From Campylobacter concisus ATCC 51562 (GTDB lineage: Bacteria > Campylobacterota > Campylobacteria > Campylobacterales > Campylobacteraceae): a DNA stretch of 64,000 nucleotides. The DNA lies in the NCBI RefSeq assembly GCF_000466745.1, contig NZ_ANNI01000003.1, positions 310,001 to 374,000 on the forward strand, in the 5' to 3' direction. Numbering within the stretch: the first letter of the stretch is position 1; each line of letters opens with the position of its first letter. Positions 1-9,384 of this stretch are shown piece by piece. The notes below the pieces were generated by a model. That model ran no database searches. It saw nothing but the letters and a program-made list of their open reading frames with translations, and had not been told where the DNA came from. Both the position numbers and the translations under genes were made by a program.

Positions 1-1020
1 AGCAAGACGTCTCGCCGCACTTTGGAGCTTATCTTGCAAGCTACCATCCTTTGAGATATCGCTCATCTCATTAAACGCTTTTACAAGCCCTGCTTCATCG
101 CCTATATTATTTAGCGTTTTTAGATCGTTTTTTATGCTATCAAGGATAGTTTTTAGCTCTTTGTGATTTTGGCTAAAACCAAAATTTTGATTTAGTTTTT
201 CATTTGCTAGGCTTGCGACTTTCTCGCTTAAATTTGAGATGAAATTTTGCATTTTGCCTATTTGATTTTTTACTAGCTCGCCATTTTGATCTTTTGAAAA
301 ATTTTTATCTAAAAATTTAACCACATTATCAAGCTTATCAACATCTTTTAAAAGCGTTTTTATGTTTGAGTTATCAAGAATGTTTTTTGCGCCATTGCTC
401 GCTTTTTCAAGTATAGAAGCAAGCTTTGAAAAAGAGTTTTGATTGTCTAATTTTTCATCATTTAGGGTTAAAATTTGATTTAGCAAATTCCCGCTTGAGA
501 GATTTTTTATATCACTTAGTAGCTTCTGAACCGAGCTTGGAAGCTTCTCTGGACTAAGTGCATCTTTTAAATTTGCTTCAAGCATTACGCCTGAGTTTTT
601 GATCTGATCATTTAGCGAGCCGGCTTTTAGATCGGCTATTGGTTTTAGAAATTCTTTTAGTTTTAGTGCAAGGCTCTTTATCTCAGGGCTTTCATTTTGG
701 GTTGCTTCAGCCTCTAAGCTTTTTGCAAGGTCTGATAGCTCACTGGCTAAATTTGGAGCGATTTTAGTATCTTTTGCCTGAGATAAAATTTGTTCAGCCT
801 TGCTAAGACTTGAAGCACTTTTTAGATCATCAAGCACTCTTGCAACGAGTTTTCCAACATTATCAAGTGTCTCTGAAACGCTTTGCTCACTAGGCGTTTG
901 TACGCTTGGCTGATTTTTAAAAAGCGAGCCTTCATTTTTACGAACTGGCACATTTTGAGTAGCATTTTGCCCTGTTTGAACCGAAGTATTTGATATATTC
1001 AAAGAATTTCCTATGTCCAT
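1..1020 (-). CDS. Partial unresolved protein, possibly FliK-like (N-terminal 340 residues)
   Basis: An open frame runs from ATG at 1020 off the left edge of the window with no stop, so only the N-terminal 340 residues are visible. The protein has no signal peptide or membrane segment. It is rich in Leu, Lys, Ser and Asn and predicted to be largely helical, with repeated 'LxxLLxDIK' style stretches. This composition resembles the long N-terminal part of flagellar hook-length control (FliK-type) proteins, but the diagnostic C-terminal domain lies outside the window, so that function is only a guess. The adjoining MFS gene starts its stop codon 3 bp downstream of this gene's start on the same strand. 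The start is preceded only by a weak A/G-rich ribosome site. Confidence 0.72.
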   Translation of the reverse strand, partial: MDIGNSLNISNTSVQTGQNATQNVPVRKNEGSLFKNQPSVQTPSEQSVSETLDNVGKLVARVLDDLKSASSLSKAEQILSQAKDTKIAPNLASELSDLAKSLEAEATQNESPEIKSLALKLKEFLKPIADLKAGSLNDQIKNSGVMLEANLKDALSPEKLPSSVQKLLSDIKNLSSGNLLNQILTLNDEKLDNQNSFSKLASILEKASNGAKNILDNSNIKTLLKDVDKLDNVVKFLDKNFSKDQNGELVKNQIGKMQNFISNLSEKVASLANEKLNQNFGFSQNHKELKTILDSIKNDLKTLNNIGDEAGLVKAFNEMSDISKDGSLQDKLQSAARRLA

Positions 1021-1023
1021 TTT

Positions 1024-2268
1024 TCACTTTTTATTTTTTCTATCGGCAAAATTTCCATTTTGCTCAATAGTAGCTATGCCAGCCGTCCTTGCAACGAGCC
1101 TATCGTTATACTCTTTTCTCATGTGCTGTGGTATTGTCTTTTGCGTTAGTGCAAATAAAATAAGCCCAGCAAAAAGCACCAAATAAACATAGATAAAGCC
1201 AAATGCTCCAAAAATTTTCATCGCATAGCTCATAAGAAGCGGTGAGAAAAGCGAAGCCAAAGAGTAGCTAAATAGCAAGGCACGTGCGACTTGTACGCTT
1301 TTAGTTTTATCTGTGATCTCATCATTTGCTCTAGCTAAAGAAAGTCCATATGTGCAAAAAATTCCAGCCCCAAAAAAGAATGAAAGCATATATTCAACCA
1401 TTAAATTTTTGCCATTTAGCAAAAACAAAACCGCACTTATTAAAGCCACGCTGCTACAAAGCAAAATAGCTGGCCTTCTGCCATATCTATCAGAGAAACT
1501 ACCGATAAAAACTTGAGCTAAAAAGCCTCCGATCATCGCAACCGTCATAAAAAATGACGCCTCTTTTGTGCCGTATCCTTGAAGCAAGACAAAAAGGCTT
1601 GCCATCGAAAAAAAGCCATTTATTGCTAAGCCCGCAATTAGCGCTCCAACAAGAGCGAGCGGGACGATACCAAAAATTTTTGGGATATTTATGGGCTGAC
1701 GCTCTGGGATTTGAGGCTGATTTATACGGATCAAATTTAATGGAATGCTTGAGAGCATGATAAAAGCTGCACTTATGATGAAAATTTCAAAGGTATTAAG
1801 ATTAAGCGCCAAGATCAAAATGCCAAGTCCAAAACTCGTGTAAAAAACGCCTTCATAAAAGGCTATCACACGAGATCTTATTTTGTTTGGAATTTTCGCA
1901 TTTAGCCAGCTTTCTATAACCATCAAAAGCGCGTAGTAGCAATATCCCAAAAATGCACGCAATATCGCCCAAAATACTAAATTTTGATTTACCGCATGAA
2001 GCATAGCTGAGACTGCAAAAATGGCTGAAAAGATGGCAAATGCTCTGATGTGGCCAGTAGTTGAGATGACTCTGTGAGCTGTAATGGTGCTAATTAACGC
2101 ACCCACAAAAAAGCCTGTATTGATTAATCCAATCTCTAGCTCGCCCACTCCATTTTGCTTAAGAAGTGCGCTACAAGATGCGATGACTAGGCCATTTCCG
2201 ATAAAAAGCAAACTCATGCCCAAAAATAGCGGTCCCATCGAGCGGATGATCCTAAAGCTACTTGCCAT
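1024..2268 (-). CDS. MFS transporter, 12-TM permease
   Basis: A 414-residue integral inner-membrane protein with about 12 hydrophobic segments and the major facilitator loop motif 'GSFSDRYGRRPAIL' between two helices in the C-terminal half, which identifies the superfamily. The N-terminal half contains 'INTGFFVGALIST' like the first helices of the YfkF/YcaD-type MFS group. The substrate cannot be read from sequence. The frame is open further upstream, but I place the start at the ATG at 2268 ('MASSFRIIRSMGPLF'), which overlaps the end of the upstream membrane-protein gene by 11 bp, as is common here; the extra 24 residues of the longer version have no support. It is the third gene of a minus-strand run after hemL and the AtpZ-like gene. 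Confidence 0.88.
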   Translation of the reverse strand: MASSFRIIRSMGPLFLGMSLLFIGNGLVIASCSALLKQNGVGELEIGLINTGFFVGALISTITAHRVISTTGHIRAFAIFSAIFAVSAMLHAVNQNLVFWAILRAFLGYCYYALLMVIESWLNAKIPNKIRSRVIAFYEGVFYTSFGLGILILALNLNTFEIFIISAAFIMLSSIPLNLIRINQPQIPERQPINIPKIFGIVPLALVGALIAGLAINGFFSMASLFVLLQGYGTKEASFFMTVAMIGGFLAQVFIGSFSDRYGRRPAILLCSSVALISAVLFLLNGKNLMVEYMLSFFFGAGIFCTYGLSLARANDEITDKTKSVQVARALLFSYSLASLFSPLLMSYAMKIFGAFGFIYVYLVLFAGLILFALTQKTIPQHMRKEYNDRLVARTAGIATIEQNGNFADRKNKK

Positions 2269-2779
2269 CAGTGTCCTTTGCAGTATTAAATTTATTCTCC
2301 ATAAGTCCAAAAACAAATGCACCAATAGGCATCGGAGCAAGCCCCACTAAAAAGCCAGACACATTTAGTAAATTTTCATTTTTTAAAAAAATAAATCCAA
2401 AAAAAAGTATCGCATAAGCTACCAAGCGGTAAGGCATAAAGGCTGCTACAAAACTCTTATCTTTAAATGAAAATTTCTGCTTTTTTAGCCTTGCTTTCTC
2501 ATCCTTTAGGCTAAAATCTTTTGCCTCATTTTGGGACAAAATTTCTTCGTCCTCTTCGTCCTCTTCTTCTATCTTGGCTAAAATTTCATCTCTAGCATTT
2601 TCTAGTCTAGAATTTATGCGGTTTTTATATGCAAAAAAGCTAGCCGTTAAGATGATAAGCGAAGCAAAAAATGAAATTTGTGAGCTTATAAAAAATGAAA
2701 ATGATACAAATTTGCCAATCACGCTAAGAGCTAACCAAAGCACAAAATAGCAAATCAAAAGCCTACTAATCGTCCTCAT
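2258..2779 (-). CDS. Conserved membrane protein of unknown function
   Basis: A 173-residue protein with two hydrophobic segments near the N-terminus (about residues 5-25 and 30-50), a very acidic cytoplasmic stretch 'KIEEEDEEDEEIL' near residue 70, and two more hydrophobic segments in the C-terminal third. I do not recognise a domain. The start is taken as ATG 2779 ('MRTISRLLICYF'), which overlaps the AtpZ-like gene by 14 bp; a second ATG lies one codon upstream, and the longest open frame would add a hydrophilic 12-residue leader that is unlikely. Tight overlap with its neighbours on both sides suggests one transcript with the AtpZ-like and MFS genes. Function unknown. Confidence 0.78.
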   Translation of the reverse strand: MRTISRLLICYFVLWLALSVIGKFVSFSFFISSQISFFASLIILTASFFAYKNRINSRLENARDEILAKIEEEDEEDEEILSQNEAKDFSLKDEKARLKKQKFSFKDKSFVAAFMPYRLVAYAILFFGFIFLKNENLLNVSGFLVGLAPMPIGAFVFGLMENKFNTAKDTDGK

Positions 2780-3044
2780 CATCGTCTTTTGTGTAGCCTT
2801 TGTATCTGCTTTCATCTTTTAGCTCATCTAAGCTTTTTATCTGTGCTTTGTAAGCTTTATAGACATTTAAAATAGCAGCTGCGATGCCAATAGCAAAGCC
2901 TATCCAAAGAGCTGGCGTAAAATTTGTAGCCCTTTTTACAAAATACCCTAGTCCAGTGCCAAGCAAGATCGCAACTACGATTGAAACGCCAAGACTTAGC
3001 TGCTCAGCACCTGCTACGATATCTTTTATCTTAAATTTTGCCAT
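2766..3044 (-). CDS. AtpZ/AtpI-family small membrane protein
   Basis: A 92-residue protein with two transmembrane helices (about residues 18-36 and 47-66) joined by a short loop 'FVKRATNFTPALW', and an acidic C-terminus ending in 'DDDEDD'. Hairpin topology, size and the 'GxGLGYFVDR..' type motif at the end of helix 1 match the AtpZ/AtpI (ATPase gene 1) family, whose members assist assembly of, or Mg2+ supply to, the F-type ATP synthase. In many bacteria it sits in the atp operon; here it follows hemL with no atp genes near, which is usual for Campylobacter. Its stop lies inside the next gene's start region and its start touches the hemL stop. Confidence 0.75.
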   Translation of the reverse strand: MAKFKIKDIVAGAEQLSLGVSIVVAILLGTGLGYFVKRATNFTPALWIGFAIGIAAAILNVYKAYKAQIKSLDELKDESRYKGYTKDDDEDD

Positions 3045-4327
3045 TAAGCTTTTATCTCCAAAAACGCCTCTTTAGCTGCGCTTACCGCTAGATCGATATC
3101 CGCTTCACTCATCGCATCGCAGACAAATCCTGTCTCAAACTGACTAGGTGCAAGATAAATTCCACGCTTAAGCATCGCTTGGTGAAATTTAGCAAATAGC
3201 TTTGTATCGCTCTTTAGCGCATCGTCGTAGTTTTTCACAGCATGATCTGTAAAAAAGTAGCCAAACATCGAGCCACGAACATCAGTTTGGATGGTGATGC
3301 CAGCGCTCTTTGCAGCATCTTTAAAGCCAGCCATTAGTTTTAGGGCAAGCTTTTCGAGTCTGGCGTATAAATTTACGTCGTTATTTATCTTAGAAATCGC
3401 CGCTATACCAGCACTCATCGCTACTGGGTTGCCACTTAGCGTGCCTGCTTGATAGACAGCGCCATCAGGACTTAAGCAGTCCATTATCTTAGCCTTGCCG
3501 CCAAATGCAGCGACGTTCATGCCTCCGCCTATAACCTTGCCAAATGTGATGAGATCAGCGTCCACCTCATGAAATGAATATGAGCCAAGGCGTGACGCTC
3601 TAAAACCGCTCATAACCTCATCAAGGATAAGCACAGCGCCAAATTTATCGCAAAGCGCTCTAAGCTCCTCTAAAAATTTCTTATCAGCTGGCACAAGCCC
3701 CATATTTCCTGCAATTGGCTCGATTATGACGACGCCAATTTTGTCTTTATTGTTTTCAAAGATGGCTTTTACGCTTTCTATATCGTTATAAACTGCTAGA
3801 TAAGTATTTTTCACAACATCTTGTGGCACTCCGCTGCTTGAAGCGTTGCCGTATGTCGTTGCGCCACTTCCTGCTTTGATAAGAAGTGCGTCGCTGTGTC
3901 CGTGGTAGCAGCCTTCAAATTTTATTAGTCCATCTTTTTTAGAATATCCTCTAGCCACTCTGATAGCGCTCATGGTAGCCTCTGTGCCAGAGCTAACGAA
4001 GCGAATTTTATCTATTTGTTTAAACTCATCGCATATTAGCTTTGCAAGAGCTGTCTCTTTTGGAGATGGCGCGCCGTAAGATACGCCTTGTTTTACAGCA
4101 GAGATGATCGCTTCTTCGATATCTTTGTCGCAGTGACCAAAGATGAGCGGTCCCCAGCTTTGGATGAAGTCAAGGTATTTTTTACCCTCGATGTCGTATA
4201 GATAAGCTCCCTTTGCGTGATCGATCATTACAGGCTCACCACCAACGCTTCCAAATGCGCGAACTGGTGAATTTACTCCACCTGGGATATATTTTTTGGC
4301 TTCGCTAAATGCCTCTTTATTTGTCAT
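3044..4327 (-). CDS. hemL: Glutamate-1-semialdehyde 2,1-aminomutase
   Basis: A 427-residue cytoplasmic PLP enzyme that converts glutamate-1-semialdehyde to 5-aminolevulinate in the C5 route to haem. The N-terminus has the family hallmark '[13 protein letters not shown]', the middle has '[12 protein letters not shown]' and '[11 protein letters not shown]' (the Asp binding the PLP ring nitrogen), and the PLP lysine is in '[17 protein letters not shown]' near residue 265. Length is normal for HemL. It overlaps the upstream cytochrome gene by 4 bp (ATGA type) and the downstream AtpZ-like gene by 1 bp. Linkage of haem synthesis to a c-type cytochrome gene agrees with a cell rich in cytochromes, as seen elsewhere in this window. 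Confidence 0.97.
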   Translation of the reverse strand: MTNKEAFSEAKKYIPGGVNSPVRAFGSVGGEPVMIDHAKGAYLYDIEGKKYLDFIQSWGPLIFGHCDKDIEEAIISAVKQGVSYGAPSPKETALAKLICDEFKQIDKIRFVSSGTEATMSAIRVARGYSKKDGLIKFEGCYHGHSDALLIKAGSGATTYGNASSSGVPQDVVKNTYLAVYNDIESVKAIFENNKDKIGVVIIEPIAGNMGLVPADKKFLEELRALCDKFGAVLILDEVMSGFRASRLGSYSFHEVDADLITFGKVIGGGMNVAAFGGKAKIMDCLSPDGAVYQAGTLSGNPVAMSAGIAAISKINNDVNLYARLEKLALKLMAGFKDAAKSAGITIQTDVRGSMFGYFFTDHAVKNYDDALKSDTKLFAKFHQAMLKRGIYLAPSQFETGFVCDAMSEADIDLAVSAAKEAFLEIKA

Positions 4328-4929
4328 TTTTTATCCTTTTGATTTTGTGTTTTTAAATTTATTTTTTGATTATCTTTTGGGTTTGCAGCTGGTTTCACTA
4401 CTGGCTTTGATGCTTGCGTAGTAGCGGTTTTTGCTGACTCAGCTGGCTTAGCTGTGGTAGTTTTAGCTGGCTCTGCTGGTTTTGTAGCAGGGGCGGCTTT
4501 GGCAGATTGCTCTGGCTGTTTTTGCGTCGTATCAGCAGTAACAGGCTTGCTTAAATTTTGTGCTTTTACTGCTTTTGAAGGAGTATTTATCTTATTTGTA
4601 ATGTACTCATAAAGAATAGTTGTCTCCTCGTCTGTCAAAAAGTAGCTTGGCATGACGCCTTTTGGCTTAGTTAAAGCGGCTTTAAAGCTTTCAAAATCTA
4701 TATCATTTATCTTTGGCGCTCTAAGCTCATCGTCAACCGTTTTGTTTGCCTTTTTATCAAAGTGTTTGTATTTAGAGATTAGACTGCCCTCGCCCTTTGT
4801 GCCGTGACATTTATCGCATCCTATGCCACGTGGATTTAGGTAGAGCATCTTGGCATATTCGGTCTTTGTGATAAAATCAGCACCAAAAATCGCCACACAA
4901 AAAAGCAAAAACAAAAAAACAGACCGCAT
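4324..4929 (-). CDS. Periplasmic mono-haem c-type cytochrome with Pro/Ala/Lys tail
   Basis: A 201-residue exported protein. Residues 1-17 form a signal peptide ('[14 protein letters not shown]'). A single haem-binding motif CDKCH lies near residue 38 ('[15 protein letters not shown]'), and a Met ligand candidate is in '[14 protein letters not shown]', a typical class I cytochrome c arrangement. From about residue 115 the protein becomes a low-complexity tail rich in Lys, Pro, Ala and Thr with repeated '[16 protein letters not shown]' units, which may span the cell wall or be variable. The partner enzyme is unknown. A gene of this type sits between hemL and folD in C. jejuni too, as I recall. 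It reads away from folD, with a shared intergenic region of 83 bp. Confidence 0.85.
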   Translation of the reverse strand: MRSVFLFLLFCVAIFGADFITKTEYAKMLYLNPRGIGCDKCHGTKGEGSLISKYKHFDKKANKTVDDELRAPKINDIDFESFKAALTKPKGVMPSYFLTDEETTILYEYITNKINTPSKAVKAQNLSKPVTADTTQKQPEQSAKAAPATKPAEPAKTTTAKPAESAKTATTQASKPVVKPAANPKDNQKINLKTQNQKDKK

Positions 4930-4964
4930 AAACCTCTCTTTAAAATTTTTAATTTAATTTTAGG

Positions 4965-4970
4965 TATGAT
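4965..4970 (+). promoter_or_regulatory. Probable -10 box for folD
   Basis: TATGAT lies 42 bp before the folD start, preceded by T/A-rich sequence typical of Campylobacter sigma-70 promoters, which lack a conserved -35. Confidence 0.45.
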
Positions 4971-5012
4971 ACCACCCTTGTGATTAAAAAAGCTTTTAAA
5001 TAAGGATCCAAT

Positions 5013-5873
5013 ATGAAAATTTTAGACGGCAAAGCCGTATCTTTAAAGGTCAAAGAAAGCGTAAAAGTAAGAGCTGAAGAACTAAAAAAATTTGGCATAG
5101 AGCCAACCCTAGCTGTCATCTTAGTAGGCGAAGATAAAGCATCTCAAACATACGTTAGAGCCAAAGAAAAAGCCTGCAACGAATACGGCATAAAAAGTGT
5201 AGCTCACCGTCTAAGCGAAAATACAACCCAAGCAGAGCTTCTAGCGCTTATAAATGTGCTAAATTTAGACGATAGCATCCATGGAATTTTAGTACAATTG
5301 CCACTTCCAAAACATATAGATACAAACACCGTTTTAGCAACGATCGATCCACAAAAAGATGTAGATGGCTTTCATGCTGTAAATGTTGGCAAACTTGTTA
5401 GCGGACTTGATGGCTTTGTGCCTTGCACACCGCTTGGTGTGATGGAAATTTTAAAAGAGTATGACATTGATGTGGCTGGACTAAACGCGGTAGTGATTGG
5501 CAGAAGTAATATCGTTGGCAAGCCTATGGCAAATTTGCTTTTAAACGCCTCGGCAACCGTTACCGTGACTCACAGCAAAACTAAAAATTTAAAAGAAATT
5601 TGCAAAAATGCCAACCTCATCGTCGCAGCCATTGGCAAGCCATTTTTCTTAAAGGCTGACATGGTAAAGGATGGCGCAGTAGTCGTTGATGTGGGCATAA
5701 ACAGACTTGATGATGGCAGGCTTGTGGGCGATGTAGATTTTGACGAGGTTGCACCAAAATGCTCATACATCACGCCTGTCCCTGGCGGCGTTGGTCCGAT
5801 GACGATTGCGATGCTTTTAAATAACACAATCCTTGCAGCCCAAGCTAAGATAGCTAGCCACAAAAGAGCGTAA
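5013..5873 (+). CDS. folD: Methylenetetrahydrofolate dehydrogenase/cyclohydrolase
   Basis: A 286-residue bifunctional cytoplasmic enzyme interconverting 5,10-methylene-, methenyl- and 10-formyl-tetrahydrofolate. The signature '[21 protein letters not shown]' near residue 35 carries the catalytic Tyr and Lys (YVxxKxKA pattern). '[10 protein letters not shown]', 'KDVDGFH', the NADP loop '[18 protein letters not shown]' and the C-terminal '[16 protein letters not shown]' are all present. Length is normal. It is the first gene of a plus-strand operon, followed 2 bp later by lepB. Confidence 0.98.
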   Translation: MKILDGKAVSLKVKESVKVRAEELKKFGIEPTLAVILVGEDKASQTYVRAKEKACNEYGIKSVAHRLSENTTQAELLALINVLNLDDSIHGILVQLPLPKHIDTNTVLATIDPQKDVDGFHAVNVGKLVSGLDGFVPCTPLGVMEILKEYDIDVAGLNAVVIGRSNIVGKPMANLLLNASATVTVTHSKTKNLKEICKNANLIVAAIGKPFFLKADMVKDGAVVVDVGINRLDDGRLVGDVDFDEVAPKCSYITPVPGGVGPMTIAMLLNNTILAAQAKIASHKRA

Positions 5874-5875
5874 TA

Positions 5876-6781
5876 ATGAAAAAAATTTTTACTAAATTTT
5901 ATGACTTTTGCTCGAGCTGGACTGGCACAGTCATCATCGTGCTTTTTGTTATATTTTTCATAGCTCAAGCCTTTGTTATCCCGTCTGGTTCGATGAAAAA
6001 CACGCTTTTGGTTGGTGATTTTTTATTTGCAAAAAAATTTGTTTATGGCATACCAACACCAAGAATTCCATGGCTTGAGGTAAAAATTTTACCCGAGCTA
6101 AATGACAATGGGCATCTTATTACAGGTGGTGGCCCAGCAAGAGGCGATATAGTCGTCTTTCGTTATCCAAAAGATGAAAAAACCCACTTTGTAAAACGCT
6201 GCTTTGCCACAAGCGAAGATGAGATAGTATTTACCGAAAAAGCCTTATATTTGCGTCCAAAAGAGGGAGATAACTTTATAAAGGCAAACTGCCGTGAAAA
6301 TTTAAACGGCAAAGAGAGTAAATTTGGCTACTCATGTAGCGATATAGCCGAGCTTGATGGCAAACTTTTCATAAAAGAGCCATATAGATTTAGCGGCATC
6401 CACTATGACGAAAATGTAAATTTATTTGAGCAGATGATTTTCATGCTAAATACAAATAAAGATAGTGTTTTTATGAAGCCAGTGCTAATTAGCTCACTAC
6501 CGCAAAATCCAAATTTTAACCTTAATGCATTTTACGTCAAAGTACCAAAAGATGAATACTTCATGATAGGTGACAACCGCGATCACTCAAACGATAGCCG
6601 TTTTTGGGGAAGTGTGGCTTACAAGGACATAGTCGGTCAGCCTTGGTTTATATATTTTAGCTGGGACAAGAACTACAATGTGCGCTGGGAGCGTATCGGA
6701 CGCTTTGTAGATACGATAGAAAATGACGAATTTTTCACTAACAAAGCTCTAAAAGAAGGCGAAGTAGATGGGCTTCATTGA
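5876..6781 (+). CDS. lepB: Signal peptidase I
   Basis: A 301-residue inner-membrane protease that cleaves Sec and Tat signal peptides. There is one N-terminal membrane anchor (about residues 15-35), then the catalytic serine in 'IPSGSMKNTLLVGDFLF' and the general-base lysine in 'KTHFVKRCFATSEDE'. The C-terminal box 'YFMIGDNRDHSNDSRFWG' is the usual family signature. A central insertion of roughly 80 residues (about 135-215) between the lysine region and the GDNRD box is typical of the longer epsilonproteobacterial enzymes. It begins 2 bp after folD and its end overlaps the next protease gene. Confidence 0.96.
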   Translation: MKKIFTKFYDFCSSWTGTVIIVLFVIFFIAQAFVIPSGSMKNTLLVGDFLFAKKFVYGIPTPRIPWLEVKILPELNDNGHLITGGGPARGDIVVFRYPKDEKTHFVKRCFATSEDEIVFTEKALYLRPKEGDNFIKANCRENLNGKESKFGYSCSDIAELDGKLFIKEPYRFSGIHYDENVNLFEQMIFMLNTNKDSVFMKPVLISSLPQNPNFNLNAFYVKVPKDEYFMIGDNRDHSNDSRFWGSVAYKDIVGQPWFIYFSWDKNYNVRWERIGRFVDTIENDEFFTNKALKEGEVDGLH

Positions 6782-7427
6782 TAACATGGACATAGTTAAA
6801 ATCGCCACTATCGTCATCTCTCTAATAATCGCCATCGTCGGCCACGAGATCGCTCATGGCTATGTCGCTTATAAATTTGGCGACAACACCGCAAAAAACC
6901 TTGGCAGGCTTAGCATAAACCCTATAAAACATATTGACCCAGTTGGCACCATCATCGTACCGCTGGTACTTTACCTAAGCACTGGTATGATGTTTGGCTG
7001 GGCAAAGCCAGTGCCTGTAAATACCTACACAGTCGTGCGAAATGGCGGCTACAAGGCAGCTATATACGTAAGTCTAGCTGGCATTTGCTACAACGTCATC
7101 TTAGGCATCTTGTCGCTTTTTGTGTTAAAGGCTCTGCTAAATATAGAAACCTTTGAAATTGTACTTCAGTTTTTATTTACGCTTGCGCTTTTAAATTTGA
7201 TGTTAGCCATCTTTAATCTCTATCCGATCCCGCCACTTGACGGCTTTCACGCGCTCGAGTACGCACTTAGAAATTTTGGCTTTCACGCACTGGCTGAAAA
7301 GCTTGAGGGCATCTCAAGATATGGCTTTGTCATCCTTATTATCATCCTTGTTTCGCCGTTAAAAGATACTATCTTTTATCCGACAAGATACGTTTTAGAT
7401 ATCGCAAGTGCCTTTATAAATGGCTAA
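6768..7427 (+). CDS. Site-2-type membrane metalloprotease (M50 family)
   Basis: A 219-residue multi-spanning membrane protein. The zinc motif HExxH is in 'IVGHEIAHGYVAYKFGD' near residue 27, and the third ligand Asp is in 'NLYPIPPLDGFHALEYAL' near residue 160, the hallmark of S2P/M50 proteases of the small 'YwhC' group. These cleave membrane-embedded substrates; the substrate here is unknown. The start at 6768 overlaps lepB by 14 bp; an in-frame ATG at 6786, just past the lepB stop, is an alternative that removes six residues. It ends at a bidirectional terminator shared with the convergent gene. Confidence 0.9.
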   Translation: MGFIDNMDIVKIATIVISLIIAIVGHEIAHGYVAYKFGDNTAKNLGRLSINPIKHIDPVGTIIVPLVLYLSTGMMFGWAKPVPVNTYTVVRNGGYKAAIYVSLAGICYNVILGILSLFVLKALLNIETFEIVLQFLFTLALLNLMLAIFNLYPIPPLDGFHALEYALRNFGFHALAEKLEGISRYGFVILIIILVSPLKDTIFYPTRYVLDIASAFING

Positions 7428-7453
7428 ATTTAGAGCAAATTTGCTCTAAATTT
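7426..7453. terminator. Bidirectional terminator between convergent genes
   Basis: A near-perfect 28-bp palindrome: AAATTTAGAGC, AAATTT centre, GCTCTAAATTT, followed by T residues on the plus strand. It starts at the stop codon of the M50 protease gene and covers the stop codon of the minus-strand DUF4139 gene, so it can serve both. Confidence 0.75.
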
Positions 7454-8831
7454 TTGGCTTTGTGATCTTGTAAGAGTACTCTTTTTTAAATTCCTCTTTT
7501 GGTGCAAGGCTAAATTTAAGTTCCACCTTGCCATCTTTGCTGATATCTTTTTTGTCAAAGCCCTTTACCTCGACCTTTACCGCCTCATCAGCAGATACTG
7601 GCACGCGCTCCACCAAAGTGACATCAACGCTCTTACTTGAGTTATTTTTGACACTTATCTCATAGCCCTCTTCGCTTATGCGCTCCTTACCAAGAAGCGA
7701 ACTCTTTTTAAATTTATTTAAGCGCTCTTTTTTAAGTTCGATTAGCTCGTTTTGTCCTAAAAAGAGCTGAGATGGCTCATCTTTAGCTTTCATCTCAAAC
7801 TCACTTGGACTACCAACACTCACGCCATTAACGTAAAACTGCGTTTTAGCTGGAGTTAGATCATCATTTAGCTTAAAACTAGCTACGTTATATGCCTTTA
7901 GCGAGCCGTAAAAATCAGCAAAAACACTAAAATTTGCATCCATTTTTTGTGTGTCATAAGTTATATATTTGCTCTCACCTTTTGCTAAATTTATCCCATC
8001 TATCTTCCAAATTTTGGCAAACTCATTCTCATCTCTTTGCACACGCATATCAGCGACCTCAGCAGTGACTTTCGCGGCTTTTAGCATATTTTTTGAAGCG
8101 CCGTAACCATCAGCCTCCGCCTCACTCTCCTCGTACCAAGGGTAAAACTTGCTTGGAGCAAGCGCCTTTTGATATCTGGTCGGATAGATGGCGAGCTTTA
8201 AATTTTTAACTTCACTTGCAAAAGGATTAGTGAGCAAAATTTCTTGTTTTATCAAGATATTTTTGTTTTTTGTGTCTGCATAAATTTCATTTAGCGTCTT
8301 TGGGGCCTCATCATCCATGTATGATAGCGTCGCCTCTTTTGGGTCGCAAGCAAATTTCATATCAAGCTGCAAAAATCCAGCCATCTCGCTCTTTGGCTCA
8401 TTTTCTTTAAGCGCTTCAAGCTCACTTTTAGCAGCTGAAATTTTCTCGATATTTTCTAGGCTAAATTTATAAAACTCCTCAGCTCTTTTTGTCACATCGT
8501 TACTTTTGTTTTCTTCTACCAAAGCTTGTTCTATAAACCTACCTCTTGCATTTAGCGCCTCAAGCTTATTGTTTAAATTTGCAACTTCTTGCTTCCATTT
8601 TATGTAACTTGGGCTATTTTCTTCGCTGATCTTTTTTAGATAAGCATTCGCGTCACAATCCCCATTTATAGTGATGTTCTCACTCTGCACACCCTCTGGC
8701 ACAAAGGCGCTAAAAGAGCTATTTGCGTCGCTAAATTTTTGAGTGATGATGGTTTGATCTGTGTAGATCTCTATTAGATTTTCATTTGCAAAGGCTAGCG
8801 TAGAAGCCGCTAAAAAGAGCGCTTTTTTCAC
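7446..8831 (-). CDS. DUF4139 (MuiA-type) secreted protein
   Basis: A 461-residue exported protein of the family annotated 'mucoidy inhibitor A' / DUF4139. The N-terminus is a signal peptide ('KKALFLAASTLAFA'), followed by a domain with 'VQSENITINGD' and then a predicted coiled coil (about residues 75-145) rich in Glu, Lys and Leu. The C-terminal beta-rich half includes 'NNSSKSVDVTLVERVPVS' and ends 'FKKEYSYKITKPK', as is typical of DUF4139. The biochemical role is not known. The start codon is GTG at 8831 with an AAAGGAG ribosome site upstream; no in-frame ATG lies near the signal peptide. It is a single gene, convergent with the M50 protease gene and divergent from rpiB. Confidence 0.82.
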   Translation of the reverse strand: MKKALFLAASTLAFANENLIEIYTDQTIITQKFSDANSSFSAFVPEGVQSENITINGDCDANAYLKKISEENSPSYIKWKQEVANLNNKLEALNARGRFIEQALVEENKSNDVTKRAEEFYKFSLENIEKISAAKSELEALKENEPKSEMAGFLQLDMKFACDPKEATLSYMDDEAPKTLNEIYADTKNKNILIKQEILLTNPFASEVKNLKLAIYPTRYQKALAPSKFYPWYEESEAEADGYGASKNMLKAAKVTAEVADMRVQRDENEFAKIWKIDGINLAKGESKYITYDTQKMDANFSVFADFYGSLKAYNVASFKLNDDLTPAKTQFYVNGVSVGSPSEFEMKAKDEPSQLFLGQNELIELKKERLNKFKKSSLLGKERISEEGYEISVKNNSSKSVDVTLVERVPVSADEAVKVEVKGFDKKDISKDGKVELKFSLAPKEEFKKEYSYKITKPKI

Positions 8832-8909
8832 ATTTTCTCCTTTAAATTTTTGGTAAATTATAGCTTCATTTTGGCTGAGAGTAAAATTTTATTTTAATGC
8901 AACTTTGAC

Positions 8910-8915
8910 TATAAT
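8910..8915 (+). promoter_or_regulatory. Probable -10 box for rpiB
   Basis: TATAAT lies 26 bp upstream of the ATG at 8941, which supports that start over the longer open frame beginning at 8905, because that frame would start upstream of the transcript. Confidence 0.55.
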
Positions 8916-8940
8916 CAACAAAAAATTTAACGGACTTTTC

Positions 8941-9384
8941 ATGAAGATAGACAAAGTTTTCTTAGCTAGCGATCACGCTGGTTTTGAGCTAAAAAACGAG
9001 CTTAAAGAGGCTATTAAAGGGCTTGGATACGAAGTAGTTGATCTTGGCACAAACGATAAAAATAGCGTTGATTACCCTGATTATGCGCATTTGCTAGCGA
9101 GCAAGCTTGAGCCTAACTGCTACGGCGTGCTAGTTTGTGGCACAGGCATAGGCATATCAATAGCCGCAAACAGGCACGAAAACGTAAGGTGTGCCCTTTG
9201 CCATGACGAATTTACCGCTAGACTTGCCAGAGAGCACAACGACGCAAACGTGATCGCTCTTGGCGCAAGAGTTATCGGCGCTGGCGTGGCTATCTCGGCG
9301 GTTGAAGCCTTTTTAAAGACTGAGTTTGCAGGCGGCAGACACGAAAGAAGAGTCAAAAAAATAGAGCTTGAGGAAGCCAAATGA
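8941..9384 (+). CDS. rpiB: Ribose-5-phosphate isomerase B
   Basis: A 147-residue cytoplasmic isomerase converting ribose-5-phosphate and ribulose-5-phosphate in the pentose phosphate pathway. It has the N-terminal 'VFLASDHAGFELKNEL', the catalytic Cys region 'GVLVCGTGIGISIAANRH' near residue 70 and 'NDANVIALGARVIG' near residue 100, all family hallmarks. The start was set at 8941 because the -10 box lies just upstream and the conserved fold begins right after it. Its stop overlaps the start of the next gene (ATGA). Confidence 0.96.
   Translation: MKIDKVFLASDHAGFELKNELKEAIKGLGYEVVDLGTNDKNSVDYPDYAHLLASKLEPNCYGVLVCGTGIGISIAANRHENVRCALCHDEFTARLAREHNDANVIALGARVIGAGVAISAVEAFLKTEFAGGRHERRVKKIELEEAK

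Noticed and set aside
5570-5968. 132-codon minus-strand frame across folD and lepB
   Set aside because: Opposite two well-supported genes and with no ribosome site or motif.
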